NCBI GenBank assembly: GCA_041676705.1
Contig: JBAYRL010000005.1
Location: forward strand, 1 to 64,000
DNA length: 64,000 bases
Reading direction: 5' to 3'
DNA from: Acidimicrobiia bacterium
GTDB taxonomy: Bacteria; Actinomycetota; Acidimicrobiia; Acidimicrobiales; SKKL01
This document shows, one piece after another, positions 8,138-16,580 of this stretch. The first letter of the stretch is position 1. Each line of letters opens with the position of its first letter. The notes beneath the pieces were generated by a model that saw only the letters and a program-made list of their open reading frames with translations, did not search any database and had not been told where the DNA came from. The position numbers and the translations under genes are program-made.

Positions 8138-9082
8138 ATGGGCCGTGTGGTTGGAACCCGTTTATTATCACTAATCCCTTTACTTTTGGTCGCGAGTCTT
8201 TTCGCCTTCTTGCTAGTGCAGTTGGCGCCGACCGACCCGGCCGTGGTGCGTTTAGGCGAAAACGCCACCGACGAAGCTTACGCTGCTTTTCGTTCTGAAA
8301 TCGGTGTTGACCGACCGGTGATGGTTCAGTACGTAGAGTGGTTGGGTGGCGCTGTTACCGGTGACTTCGGTGTGTCGTGGCAAAATTCGACACCCGTTGC
8401 ACAGTTGCTGGTTAAACGTTTACCAGTCACTATTTCCATCACCCTGGGCGCATTACTAGTTGGGTTAGTTATTGGTTTGCCGCTAGGCATTGCGGCCGGT
8501 ATACGGGCAGGAAAACCGTCGGATTCCGCGATCACGGCCGCGGCCTCATTAGGCCAGGCCATTCCAAACTTCTGGATGGCGCTGCTACTAGTGGCCTACG
8601 TGGCCCTAACCACAAAATGGTTCCCGGCCACTGGCTATTCGCCCCTTTCGGAAGGTGTTCTTAGTTGGATGCGAAGCTTGGTGTTGCCCTCGGTGGCCCT
8701 TGGCACCACGGCTGCCGCAGCAATTGCACGCCAAACCAGAGCTGGTTTTGTAAGGGTTCTGCATGAGCCCTACATTCGAACCGCTGTTGCTGGCGGTTTG
8801 TCGCGGCGACGCATTCTGCTGCGAACGGCCCTAAGAAACGCTTCAATTCCGCTGGTCACAACGGTGGCGGCCTTGGCGTCAGTCTTGCTGGGCGGTTCGG
8901 TGATCGTCGAGCAGGTTTTCGCCCTGCCAGGAATGGGTCAGTTGGTCTTAAACGCCATTCGTAACGGTGACATGCCAATAGTTATGGGCTTCATTGTCTT
9001 TGCGGCTGCTGCCATGGCTCTCGTACAGCTATTGCTTGATCTCAGCTACGCCGCCTTAGACCCAAGGGTGCGATCGGCATGA
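8138..9082 (+). CDS. DppB-type ABC importer permease
   Basis: A 314-residue inner-membrane permease of the DppB/OppB family with six predicted membrane helices. An N-terminal helix (LLSLIPLLLVASLFAFLLV) is followed by the extracellular segment with LAPTDPAV and by YVEWLGGAVTGDFG, a family hallmark. The cytoplasmic EAA-like loop is seen at ARQTRAGFVRVLHEPYIRTA. It ends with the DLSYAALDPRVR motif shared by DppB proteins. The stop overlaps the next start (ATGA), so it is coupled to the permease-ATPase fusion downstream and forms half of the translocation channel. Confidence 0.92.
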   Translation: MGRVVGTRLLSLIPLLLVASLFAFLLVQLAPTDPAVVRLGENATDEAYAAFRSEIGVDRPVMVQYVEWLGGAVTGDFGVSWQNSTPVAQLLVKRLPVTISITLGALLVGLVIGLPLGIAAGIRAGKPSDSAITAAASLGQAIPNFWMALLLVAYVALTTKWFPATGYSPLSEGVLSWMRSLVLPSVALGTTAAAAIARQTRAGFVRVLHEPYIRTAVAGGLSRRRILLRTALRNASIPLVTTVAALASVLLGGSVIVEQVFALPGMGQLVLNAIRNGDMPIVMGFIVFAAAAMALVQLLLDLSYAALDPRVRSA

Positions 9083-11109
9083 AAATCGACACCAAAACCA
9101 GCATGAAGCAGCGCTCGATCGTGGTCACCTTGGCCTGGGTGGTGCTCGGTTTCGTGGTACTGATTGCAGCTTTTGGCAGCTGGATCATGCCGCATGACCC
9201 CAATGTTGGCAACATTCGCAATACCCTAGCCAGCCCTAACGGTGACTTTTGGCTGGGAACCGACTATCTCGGTCGCGACGTGCTGAGTCGTCTGATCGCT
9301 GGTAGCCGTGTGGCCTTGCTGGCGGGTTTAGAAGCTACCGCTGTAGCCCTATTCATAGGGGTGTCGGTTGGCATGGTGGTGGGTTTAGCTGGCGGTTGGA
9401 CCGATCGTATCGCGATGAGAATAATCGACGGACTGTCGGCGATCCCGGCGCTGGTACTAGCCATTGCCATAATCGCTACTTTGGGTAGCGGTGTAACCCG
9501 GTCAATGTTTGCGGCGGGTGTTGCCTACTCAATGGGCCTGGCGCGCTTAGCCCGTGGGCTCACGTTGGCGGAACGCGACGCAGTTTACGTTGATGGTGCC
9601 AGGGTGGTTGGGGCACGAACTTGGCGCTTGCTACGGCATCACATTGCCCCCAACATTGTGGGCCCTATCGCCGTGCAGGCAACCTTAGTATTCGCTTCAG
9701 CCATCATCATTGAGGCGAGCTTGAGCTATCTCGGATTGGGCGTTCAACCACCCGAAGCGAGCTGGGGAAGCATGCTCGCCAACGCCCAGCGCACGGTTCG
9801 CCAAGCACCGTTCCAAGCCATACCACCAGGGCTGGCGTTGGCGGCCACCGTACTGTCAATAAACGTATTAGGTGACGCTTTAGTACGCACCCGCAAAGGT
9901 GAATCATTTGCACATCCCACTGGCTATTTAGAACCGGTGTCAGTAGCCAAAAGCACCAATTCCGAGACGCCGACAAGGGCGAATGAGAGCGGAAACGCGA
10001 ATCTCCTGAATGTTGACGGGCTGTTTGTTCGCTATGGCACCTTCACGGCGGTTAACGGAGCTTCCATCCAAATAGCGCCTGGTGAGGTGGTGGCGCTGGT
10101 GGGAGAATCGGGCAGCGGAAAGACTTCTCTGGCTATGGCGATCGCGGGCCTTTTGGCACCGCCGGCACAGGTTGGCGCCAATACTGTTTCCCTTACCAAT
10201 AGCGGAGATTCGTTAGAACTGATCGGCGCTTCCACCAAAGAAACTCGCAACTGGCGCCACAACATTGGGGTCGTTTTCCAAGAACCATCAGCCAGTTTGA
10301 ACCCGTTACAAAGTGTTGCTCACCAGCTGCGAGATGTTATTCGAGCGAACCCGCAAACCTCGGCAGCCGCCATGGAAGCCAAAGGCCACGACGAAGACGC
10401 TTACATCGAGGAGCTACTTACTGACGTCGGTCTTCGTCGACCAACCGAGGTGATGAAGCTTCGCCCCAACCAATTGTCAGGTGGTATGGCGCAACGCGTG
10501 GTAATCGCCATGGCCCTGGCCAAGAACCCTGCGCTTTTGGTGGCTGATGAGCCCACGACGGCCCTCGATGTGACGGTCGAGGCCGAGATCATTCGTCTGT
10601 TGCGACGCCTCTGTGAAGAGCGCCATTTTGGCGTGTTACTTGTTACCCACGATCTGGGAGTGGCGGGTGAATTAGCCGACCGAGTTTTGGTGATGTACCA
10701 GGGCAACATTGTAGAAACCGGTGCCGTTCAAGAGCTGGCCTTATACCCGAAACACCCATATACCGCAGCACTGATTGCCGCCGTGCCCCAAAACGAACCG
10801 GGCCGCAAAATTCTGGTGCCGGAGGAAGACCGCCTTTCGAAACGTGCTGGGATTGCCCCGGAACTGTTGGGCAGCGAAGTCGGTTGTAGCTACCGGCATC
10901 GGTGCCCTTACGCCGTCGACGAATGTTACCGAACCGAGCCATTGCTAGGCGTCGCCATTACGCCAGCCAATGATTCGAATCATCTGGCAGCTTGCCACCG
11001 CGCAAATGAGTTGAACCTCGAAGGTGCCGACGGGATAGTCGATGCCCGAGAGAAAGTCGTTGTGCAACCAAGTGACGGGGCTGAGCCGAAGGACGAGGCA
11101 AACCTATGA
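9079..11109 (+). CDS. Fused DppC-type permease and DppD-type ATPase
   Basis: A 676-residue fusion. Residues 1-about 285 are a DppC-type permease (early membrane helix, LGTDYLGRDVLSRLIAGSRV, cytoplasmic EAA loop VDGARVVGARTWRLLRHHIAPN). After a linker rich in T, S, N and E, residues about 310-650 are an ABC ATPase with Walker A GESGSGKTSL, Q-loop VFQEP, signature LSGGMAQRV, Walker B LLVADEPTTALD and switch histidine THD. The end has the oligopeptide-transporter extension with cysteines (CSYRHRCPYAVDEC), which in relatives binds an iron-sulfur cluster. Permease and ATPase are normally separate genes; the fusion tethers one nucleotide-binding domain to its membrane partner. It overlaps both neighbours by four bases. 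Confidence 0.9.
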   Translation: MKIDTKTSMKQRSIVVTLAWVVLGFVVLIAAFGSWIMPHDPNVGNIRNTLASPNGDFWLGTDYLGRDVLSRLIAGSRVALLAGLEATAVALFIGVSVGMVVGLAGGWTDRIAMRIIDGLSAIPALVLAIAIIATLGSGVTRSMFAAGVAYSMGLARLARGLTLAERDAVYVDGARVVGARTWRLLRHHIAPNIVGPIAVQATLVFASAIIIEASLSYLGLGVQPPEASWGSMLANAQRTVRQAPFQAIPPGLALAATVLSINVLGDALVRTRKGESFAHPTGYLEPVSVAKSTNSETPTRANESGNANLLNVDGLFVRYGTFTAVNGASIQIAPGEVVALVGESGSGKTSLAMAIAGLLAPPAQVGANTVSLTNSGDSLELIGASTKETRNWRHNIGVVFQEPSASLNPLQSVAHQLRDVIRANPQTSAAAMEAKGHDEDAYIEELLTDVGLRRPTEVMKLRPNQLSGGMAQRVVIAMALAKNPALLVADEPTTALDVTVEAEIIRLLRRLCEERHFGVLLVTHDLGVAGELADRVLVMYQGNIVETGAVQELALYPKHPYTAALIAAVPQNEPGRKILVPEEDRLSKRAGIAPELLGSEVGCSYRHRCPYAVDECYRTEPLLGVAITPANDSNHLAACHRANELNLEGADGIVDAREKVVVQPSDGAEPKDEANL

Positions 11110-11897
11110 CCGAGCTAGCCGCGTACGTAAAGGATCTGCGGGTCGAGTTTCCACGTCGACGCAGCATAGGAAACCTTCGGCCTACACCGTTTTTGGCTGT
11201 TGATGGTGCTTCAATCGAAATTAAACGAGGTGAAATTACCGGGTTGGTTGGTGAATCGGGTTCCGGTAAGTCGACGCTGGCACGTGCCATCCTCCGCTTA
11301 GTTCCATTCAGCGGGGAGATCATGGTTGATGGCGTAGATGTAGCCGCACTTTCCACGGCCGCCACCATTAATTATCGACGTCAGGTACAGGCAGTTTTTC
11401 AAGACCCGCTTTCGGCGTTAAACCAGCGCCATTCAGTGTTACAGATAGTGGGCGAACCACTAGAAATCCATTCACGCTTGAATGGGTCCGAGCGTCGAGC
11501 GCGGGTAGTCGAACTGCTTGATTCCGTGGGTCTCGACGAGAGTCACCTCGGTCGCACAACCCGTGAACTATCGGGTGGGCAACGACAGCGTGTAGCAATT
11601 GCCCGGGCTTTGGCGGTGGAACCCTCGTTGTTGATTCTGGATGAAGCGCTAAGCGCTTTAGACGTGACAACTGCGGCTTCAGTGGCGCGACTGCTCCGGT
11701 CGCTGCTTCGGCCCGATTCCGCCATGTTGTTTATCGGGCACGACCTAGCCATGGTTCGCCAACTATGCGACCAGGTCTATGTGATGCGGGCGGGACAGGT
11801 GGTGGAGTCAGGGCCAGCTGATGAAGTCTGCGGCAACCCTTCACATGATTACACCAAGCTGCTGATTTCTTCGATTCCCCGTTTAGTAACTAGTTAG
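11106..11897 (+). CDS. DppF-type ATPase of the ABC importer
   Basis: A 263-residue ABC ATPase, second motor of the importer. Visible motifs are Walker A GESGSGKSTLA, Q-loop VFQDPLSALNQR, signature LSGGQRQRV, Walker B LLILDEALSALD and switch histidine GHD. It is shorter than typical DppF proteins because it stops soon after the catalytic core (SHDYTKLLISSIPRL) and lacks the C-terminal cysteine extension present in its fused partner. It starts within the stop of the fusion gene (ATGA overlap). The two ATPases should pair under a DppB/DppC channel. Confidence 0.92.
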   Translation: MTELAAYVKDLRVEFPRRRSIGNLRPTPFLAVDGASIEIKRGEITGLVGESGSGKSTLARAILRLVPFSGEIMVDGVDVAALSTAATINYRRQVQAVFQDPLSALNQRHSVLQIVGEPLEIHSRLNGSERRARVVELLDSVGLDESHLGRTTRELSGGQRQRVAIARALAVEPSLLILDEALSALDVTTAASVARLLRSLLRPDSAMLFIGHDLAMVRQLCDQVYVMRAGQVVESGPADEVCGNPSHDYTKLLISSIPRLVTS

Positions 11898-11954
11898 CAA
11901 CGAACGGTCGGCGGTCATGAGTGGGCTGCACAGACCGAGAAATAAGGATTAGAT

Positions 11955-13127
11955 ATGAGTGCTCAACCATTAGAAGGTGTCCGTGTTATCGACATGGGCC
12001 AGGTGCTGGCTACCCCATTTGCCACCTACTTACTGAATCTGCTGGGTGCTGAGGTGATCAAGATTGAGCCGCCGCAGGGCGATTGGATTAGGAGCGGCAG
12101 GCTCTACAGTTTTGCCACTCAGAACGGTGGCAAAGAATCGATTGTGGTGAATATGCGGGCACCGGGTGCGGACGAGGTGGTGCTGCGTTTAATTGAACAA
12201 GCCGATGTCTTCACCGATGGTTTTGCCCCCGGCGTGGCTGAAGCTATGGGGTTGGGTTGGGAAGTAGTTAAAACCCGCAACCCAAAGATTGTCTATTCAT
12301 CGCTTAGCGCTTTCGGTGCCGATGGTCCCTTTGGTGGTCGTGCCGGCTTTGATCATGTGGTGCAAGCGGTGAGTGGCATCATGATGAGCACCGGTTTTCC
12401 CGATGGGCCACCTACCAAAGTAGGCGCTCCGTATCTGGATTTCGGTGGTGGGCTGTTGCTGGCCTTTGGTTTGTTAGCAGGGATTATGGAACAGCGCCGC
12501 ACCGGTGAGGCGGTGCGCGTCGACGCCACGATGTTAGATGCGGGCCTACTCTTCAATGCTGGTGCTTTGGTGGCCACCCAAGATACGGGGCAAAGCCCGC
12601 CGCGTGCCGGGAACCAAACCTTTGCAGGCACGGTCGCCTCGGGCGCTTTTGAAACCACCGATGGCTTATTGATGTTGGCGGCGAACAAAGAGCGTCACCA
12701 GCGCTTGGTTGAAGAACTGCTAGATCTTGAACCGCTCGATACGTTGAGCCGTGAAGACGGCCGAGACCGTTTGGCAGCTGGCTTTGCTACGAACACAGCA
12801 GATTTTTGGGAACAGAAACTAACGGCGCTAGGGGTACCCGCGGCCCGGGTTCGTTCCCTGCACGATGTGACCGAAAGTGGCTATCCAACCGAACGCGGTC
12901 TTTTAACGCCGATTCCAGTGGCTGAGCGTGACGAACCATTGCTAGTGCCTTCACTGGGTGTTCGGCTTAATGGTGAAATGCCAGGTCCCCGCTCAAGCCC
13001 CCCGGTTTTGGGGCAACACACCGATGAAGTTCTCCGCCGAATGGGTTTTTCAGAAGGTGAGCTTGAGGAACTTACCCGCCAAGGCGTAATTGGGACCGGT
13101 GATGAGCCCGTGGTGAGTCGACCGTAA
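11955..13127 (+). CDS. CaiB/BaiF family III CoA transferase
   Basis: A 390-residue family III CoA transferase, which moves CoA between carboxylic acids in the cytoplasm through an aspartyl-CoA intermediate. The N-terminus PLEGVRVIDMGQVLATPFATYLLNLLGAEVIKIE is diagnostic, with KESIVVNMRAP, IVYSSLSAFGADGPFGGRAGFDHVVQAVSGIM, and a KVGAPYLDFGGG segment that supplies the catalytic aspartate. It follows the importer by 57 bases with AAGGAT before its ATG and is probably co-transcribed, suggesting that the imported compound, or a product of it, is activated as a CoA thioester. The acid pair is unknown; carnitine, formate/oxalate or bile-acid type reactions cannot be separated here. Confidence 0.9.
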   Translation: MSAQPLEGVRVIDMGQVLATPFATYLLNLLGAEVIKIEPPQGDWIRSGRLYSFATQNGGKESIVVNMRAPGADEVVLRLIEQADVFTDGFAPGVAEAMGLGWEVVKTRNPKIVYSSLSAFGADGPFGGRAGFDHVVQAVSGIMMSTGFPDGPPTKVGAPYLDFGGGLLLAFGLLAGIMEQRRTGEAVRVDATMLDAGLLFNAGALVATQDTGQSPPRAGNQTFAGTVASGAFETTDGLLMLAANKERHQRLVEELLDLEPLDTLSREDGRDRLAAGFATNTADFWEQKLTALGVPAARVRSLHDVTESGYPTERGLLTPIPVAERDEPLLVPSLGVRLNGEMPGPRSSPPVLGQHTDEVLRRMGFSEGELEELTRQGVIGTGDEPVVSRP

Positions 13128-13280
13128 GTCTGGTCGTAGGCCCGCTTGGTCTTTGGTCGGTGCTACCCATCTCTTTTCGTGTTAACGCCCAGGTCAACCG
13201 GATGAGGTTTTTTGGGGCCCGCGCGTGACGCCGGGAATTTGTCGGGTAGACAAGAGATAGAGACCAACCGGGAGGAAGTT

Positions 13281-14108
13281 ATGGTGAAGCAGCGTTCACT
13301 AGTACTACGCATTTTGGTCGGCACGGTGTTGATCGCAGGCTTTTTGGCGGGCTGCAGTAGCGACGATGATTCAGATGATGCGGCGACGTCGACGACCGAG
13401 ACGACCGTATCTGATGAGACCAGCAGCACCACCGAAACGACGAACCCTAACGACAACGGCGAGAACGACAATGGCGATGACAACTCGGGGAACAACCAAG
13501 CGCAAGCTTGCACGAGCGGTTATGTAGAGCCTCCGTCTGAAGTCGCCCAAGGTACCATCGTTGATGTCGATGGCGACGGAGAAGCCGACCAGGGCTGGGT
13601 CGGTATGGGTCCAGACGGCATAGTGGTTGGTATAAATACCGCGGCTGGTGGAGGGGCGTCTGTGCCCTTTGAGTCGGGGAGTCCGGTCGAACGTTCGCTT
13701 TTAGCCGTTAACGCCGATGAAGAAGGCCCTGTCGAGCTATTTCTAAGTGATGGTCGCACGGTTTCGCTGTATGCGTTTGTGGATTGTGACATTGTGCCCA
13801 TCACCAACGAGCAAGGCGAAACGTACCAGTTCAGTTTGGGATTCACCGATTTTGGAACCGGGATCGGCTGTGCCCAGATCGACGGTAAGCAGCAGCTTGT
13901 TGGGCTGAATGTCGAATCCACCGATACCGATGGATCGGTCAATTGGAGTCGTACTGTAATTGAACTAGACGGTACAAATGCCCGTAACGGTGCCACCATT
14001 ACTGGCACGTTCACTTCGCCTGACGATGACGACGCCATTGCGTTGCTCTATGACATCAGCTGTGGCGACCTCACCATGGCCAACGATGGAGTCGTGTTCC
14101 ACAACTAG
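13281..14108 (+). CDS. Secreted lipoprotein of unknown function
   Basis: A 275-residue predicted lipoprotein. The ATG at 13281 has a strong GGAGGAAG site and is followed by a signal peptide ending in the lipobox FLAGC. Residues about 25-75 are an acidic S/T/D/N-rich linker typical of actinobacterial lipoproteins. The globular part begins near ACTSGYVEPPSE and contains DVDGDGEADQGW, resembling the Asp-rich loops of calcium-binding repeats, and two to three cysteine pairs. I recognise no named family. It is convergent with the metallopeptidase gene. Confidence 0.8.
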   Translation: MVKQRSLVLRILVGTVLIAGFLAGCSSDDDSDDAATSTTETTVSDETSSTTETTNPNDNGENDNGDDNSGNNQAQACTSGYVEPPSEVAQGTIVDVDGDGEADQGWVGMGPDGIVVGINTAAGGGASVPFESGSPVERSLLAVNADEEGPVELFLSDGRTVSLYAFVDCDIVPITNEQGETYQFSLGFTDFGTGIGCAQIDGKQQLVGLNVESTDTDGSVNWSRTVIELDGTNARNGATITGTFTSPDDDDAIALLYDISCGDLTMANDGVVFHN

Positions 14109-14156
14109 TGCGCCACCCGCGCCGCTGCCGCCGCTTGGTGCTTTAGCGCTTAGCGT

Positions 14157-14969
14157 TTAGGCCCCGGTTTTGCAGCTTGCAGGGTCGGCCGAATCAAAAC
14201 CTTGGCGGAACCATTGTTCACGTTCCGCCGAGGAACCGTGGGTGAAGGTATCACGGCTGGCGCCCGCGCCTTGGATGGCGTCGTCACCTACGGCGTTGGC
14301 AGCACGAATGGCTTCGTTGAAATCGCCGGCTTCTAAGCGACCTTCGGCTTTGGCTGCGCTAGCCCAAGCCCCTGCGAAACAATCGGCCTGTAGTTCTACT
14401 CGCACCGACTGAGCGTTTCCACCCGAGCGGCGGTCCATGACGCCTAGAAGGTTTTGTACATGATGGCCGTACTCATGGGCGATGACGTAGGCCATGGCAA
14501 AGTCGCCGTCGAAGCCGAGTTCGTGTTCCAAACGTTGGTAGAAACCGAAGTCAATATAAATCTTTTTGTCGGCCGGACAGTAAAAAGGCCCCGCTTCAGG
14601 TCGGCCAAGGCCGCAGCCACCAGTTTGGGTGGGGCTGTCGAAGACCACAAAGCCCGGCTCTTCAAAGGTGAAGTTGAGAGAGCTGGCCTCGCCTTCCCAA
14701 TAATCCGCTAGAAGAGTCATCATCTGGCCACCAAATAGTTCTTGGCCTTCGAGCGTGTTTCCGTGGACGGTTTCTCCTTCTACGGTCACTCCACCGCCTT
14801 GTTGTAACTGGCTCAAGACTCCAGCGATATCAGGCGAGCTGCCACCCGACAAGAGGTTGAATACCAGCACCAGGATCATGCCGCCAACGCCTAAACCGCC
14901 ACCTAAGGCGGCCTTGGTGCCCGCACCGCCACGGCGCACTTCAATATTGCGCGCTTTTACGTCGTTCAT
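14157..14969 (-). CDS. YpfJ-type neutral zinc metallopeptidase
   Basis: A 270-residue membrane-anchored protein of the neutral zinc metallopeptidase (YpfJ/KPN_02809) family. The start at 14969 (MNDVKARNIEVRRGG) fits family length; upstream codons are not conserved in character. A single membrane helix follows (GGLGVGGMILVLVFNLLSGG, with glycines), then the family pattern SPTQTGGCGLGRPEAGPFYCPADKKIYID, the zinc motif HEYGHH with H165, E166 and H169, and VELQADCFAGAW, where the glutamate is the expected third ligand. The catalytic domain should face outside. The substrate is not known for the family. Confidence 0.9.
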   Translation of the reverse strand: MNDVKARNIEVRRGGAGTKAALGGGLGVGGMILVLVFNLLSGGSSPDIAGVLSQLQQGGGVTVEGETVHGNTLEGQELFGGQMMTLLADYWEGEASSLNFTFEEPGFVVFDSPTQTGGCGLGRPEAGPFYCPADKKIYIDFGFYQRLEHELGFDGDFAMAYVIAHEYGHHVQNLLGVMDRRSGGNAQSVRVELQADCFAGAWASAAKAEGRLEAGDFNEAIRAANAVGDDAIQGAGASRDTFTHGSSAEREQWFRQGFDSADPASCKTGA

Positions 14970-15078
14970 CTTCACGAAAATGCAGTTTATAGGCTTCACC
15001 TGGGCTTGTAGCGCGAAGTTGCGAGTGGTCACCGAAGCGCAACTTCGTTAATTAACTAGCGTTTGGTGTATAAATTGT

Positions 15079-15094
15079 AATAACGAACATTATT
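15079..15094. promoter_or_regulatory. Inverted repeat upstream of the FAD dehydrogenase
   Basis: AATAA (15079-15083) and TTATT (15090-15094) form an inverted repeat around CGAACA, inside an AT-rich stretch 19 bases before the dehydrogenase ATG. Such a position suits a repressor site over the promoter. No named operator consensus is matched exactly. Confidence 0.25.
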
Positions 15095-15112
15095 CAGTGC
15101 TAGATTCGCCCT

Positions 15113-16480
15113 ATGCCTGATAACTCGAAGCTGATCAACGAACTGCGCTCAATTGTTGGAGAGGCACACGTGCTCGATGGCGCTCAGGACACTGAGCGAC
15201 ATCGAAGTGACTTCACCGGTCGATTCAAAACCGATCATGCCGTAGTCGTTTTTCCGGCCAATGCCGGCGAGGTGGCCGCAGTGCTGAAACTTTGCAGTGA
15301 CAAGCAAATAGCGGTTGTTCCCCAAGGGGGAAATTCGAGTCTGGTTGGCGGCGCGGTGGCATTAGCGGGCGAAATCACGCTCTCTACAAATCGCATGGCA
15401 GAAGTGGAAAACCTGAACGAGTCGGTAGGTGAAATTACCGTACAATGCGGTGTAAAACTGGCGGGCGTCCACGCCGCTGCAAACGCTGCTGGGTGGGCTT
15501 ATGCCGTTGATATTCCTAGCCGTGAAATGGCGACCATCGGCGGTAACATTGCCACCAATGCCGCAGGGTTTGGCGTGATCCGCTACGGCCCTACCCGCTC
15601 ACAAGTACTTGGGGTCGAGCTGGTCACAGGCAACGGCACGGTAATTGATGCTCTCGGTGGATCGTGGCGCAATAACACCGGATTTAACCTGCCGTCGTTA
15701 GTAACAGGGAGTGAAGGAACCCTAGGTGTGGTGACCCGAGCTCGGCTGGCTCTCGTTCCGCAACTTGCCCTACGAACCACGGCATTAATTAGGTTCAAAC
15801 GCCATACCGATGCGGCGAGCGCCGCTGAGACGATTCGTAAGTCTTTGCCCGATGCTGAGGCCATCGAGCTTTTTTTCGACACGGGCCTAGAGCTGGTTTG
15901 TTCCACCTTGAACCTCCCACTGCCATTTGGTGAAAGTGAAGGGGGATACGTATTGGTGGAGGTGGCCGCCAATGATGATCCCACTAGTGAATTGGGAGCT
16001 GCAGTTGAGGCATTGTCGGGGGTGGTCGACGTGGCCGTGGCCGAAGACGCGGCAGGCCGTGAACGCTTGTGGCGTTACCGCGAATCGTTCAAACAGGCCC
16101 TGGGACCTATTGGGCCAGCTCACAGCTTAGATGTTGCCGTGCCGGGTGGAAGGTTGGCCGAATTTATTGAAGCCGTACCTGCAGTCGTGGCCGAAACCAC
16201 CGCTGATGCCAAAACATGGCTCTTTGGTCATGGTGGTGAAAGTTCGATCCACGTGAACATAACCGGGGTGCCCATGAGCGAACGGGCCGTTGACAACGCA
16301 ATTTTCGACTTAGTAATGAAGATGGGCGGAACCGTGGTCCCCGAATACGGTGTGGGGCGTACCAACCCGGCCTTAGTTAGTAAGGTCCGTGGCGATGACG
16401 ATTCGAATTTGATGCGGCAGCTGAAGGCGGTCTTCGATCCGGCAGGAACCCTGAACCCGGCGGTGCTTTTTAGCGCCTAA
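15113..16480 (+). CDS. GlcD/DLD-type FAD-linked 2-hydroxyacid dehydrogenase
   Basis: A 455-residue FAD-binding oxidoreductase of the vanillyl-alcohol-oxidase fold, near glycolate oxidase subunit GlcD, D-lactate dehydrogenase and D-2-hydroxyglutarate dehydrogenase. The FAD-binding half has VVPQGGNSSLVGGA, AVDIPSREMATIGGNIATNAAG and TGSEGTLGVVT; the C-terminal cap domain ends with GHGGESSIHVNI and EYGVGRTNPALVSKVRG, the substrate and metal/FAD-proximal region of the family. It should oxidise a D-2-hydroxyacid in the cytoplasm and pass electrons onward. An MFS carrier gene follows 100 bases later, suggesting uptake and oxidation of a small hydroxyacid. The exact acid cannot be fixed by sequence. 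Confidence 0.88.
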   Translation: MPDNSKLINELRSIVGEAHVLDGAQDTERHRSDFTGRFKTDHAVVVFPANAGEVAAVLKLCSDKQIAVVPQGGNSSLVGGAVALAGEITLSTNRMAEVENLNESVGEITVQCGVKLAGVHAAANAAGWAYAVDIPSREMATIGGNIATNAAGFGVIRYGPTRSQVLGVELVTGNGTVIDALGGSWRNNTGFNLPSLVTGSEGTLGVVTRARLALVPQLALRTTALIRFKRHTDAASAAETIRKSLPDAEAIELFFDTGLELVCSTLNLPLPFGESEGGYVLVEVAANDDPTSELGAAVEALSGVVDVAVAEDAAGRERLWRYRESFKQALGPIGPAHSLDVAVPGGRLAEFIEAVPAVVAETTADAKTWLFGHGGESSIHVNITGVPMSERAVDNAIFDLVMKMGGTVVPEYGVGRTNPALVSKVRGDDDSNLMRQLKAVFDPAGTLNPAVLFSA

Positions 16481-16580
16481 TAGGTTGTGTCTCGCCGGAT
16501 GGGTGAAATCTCAGTGGCGCAGAATTGGAACCTTTGGACCTTGGGTGGGGTAGTTTGCTGATAGGCCGAATCCGGGGGGA

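Noticed and set aside
13520..14038. A 172-codon antisense frame within the lipoprotein gene
   Set aside because: Composition follows the sense codons and it has no recognisable domain.
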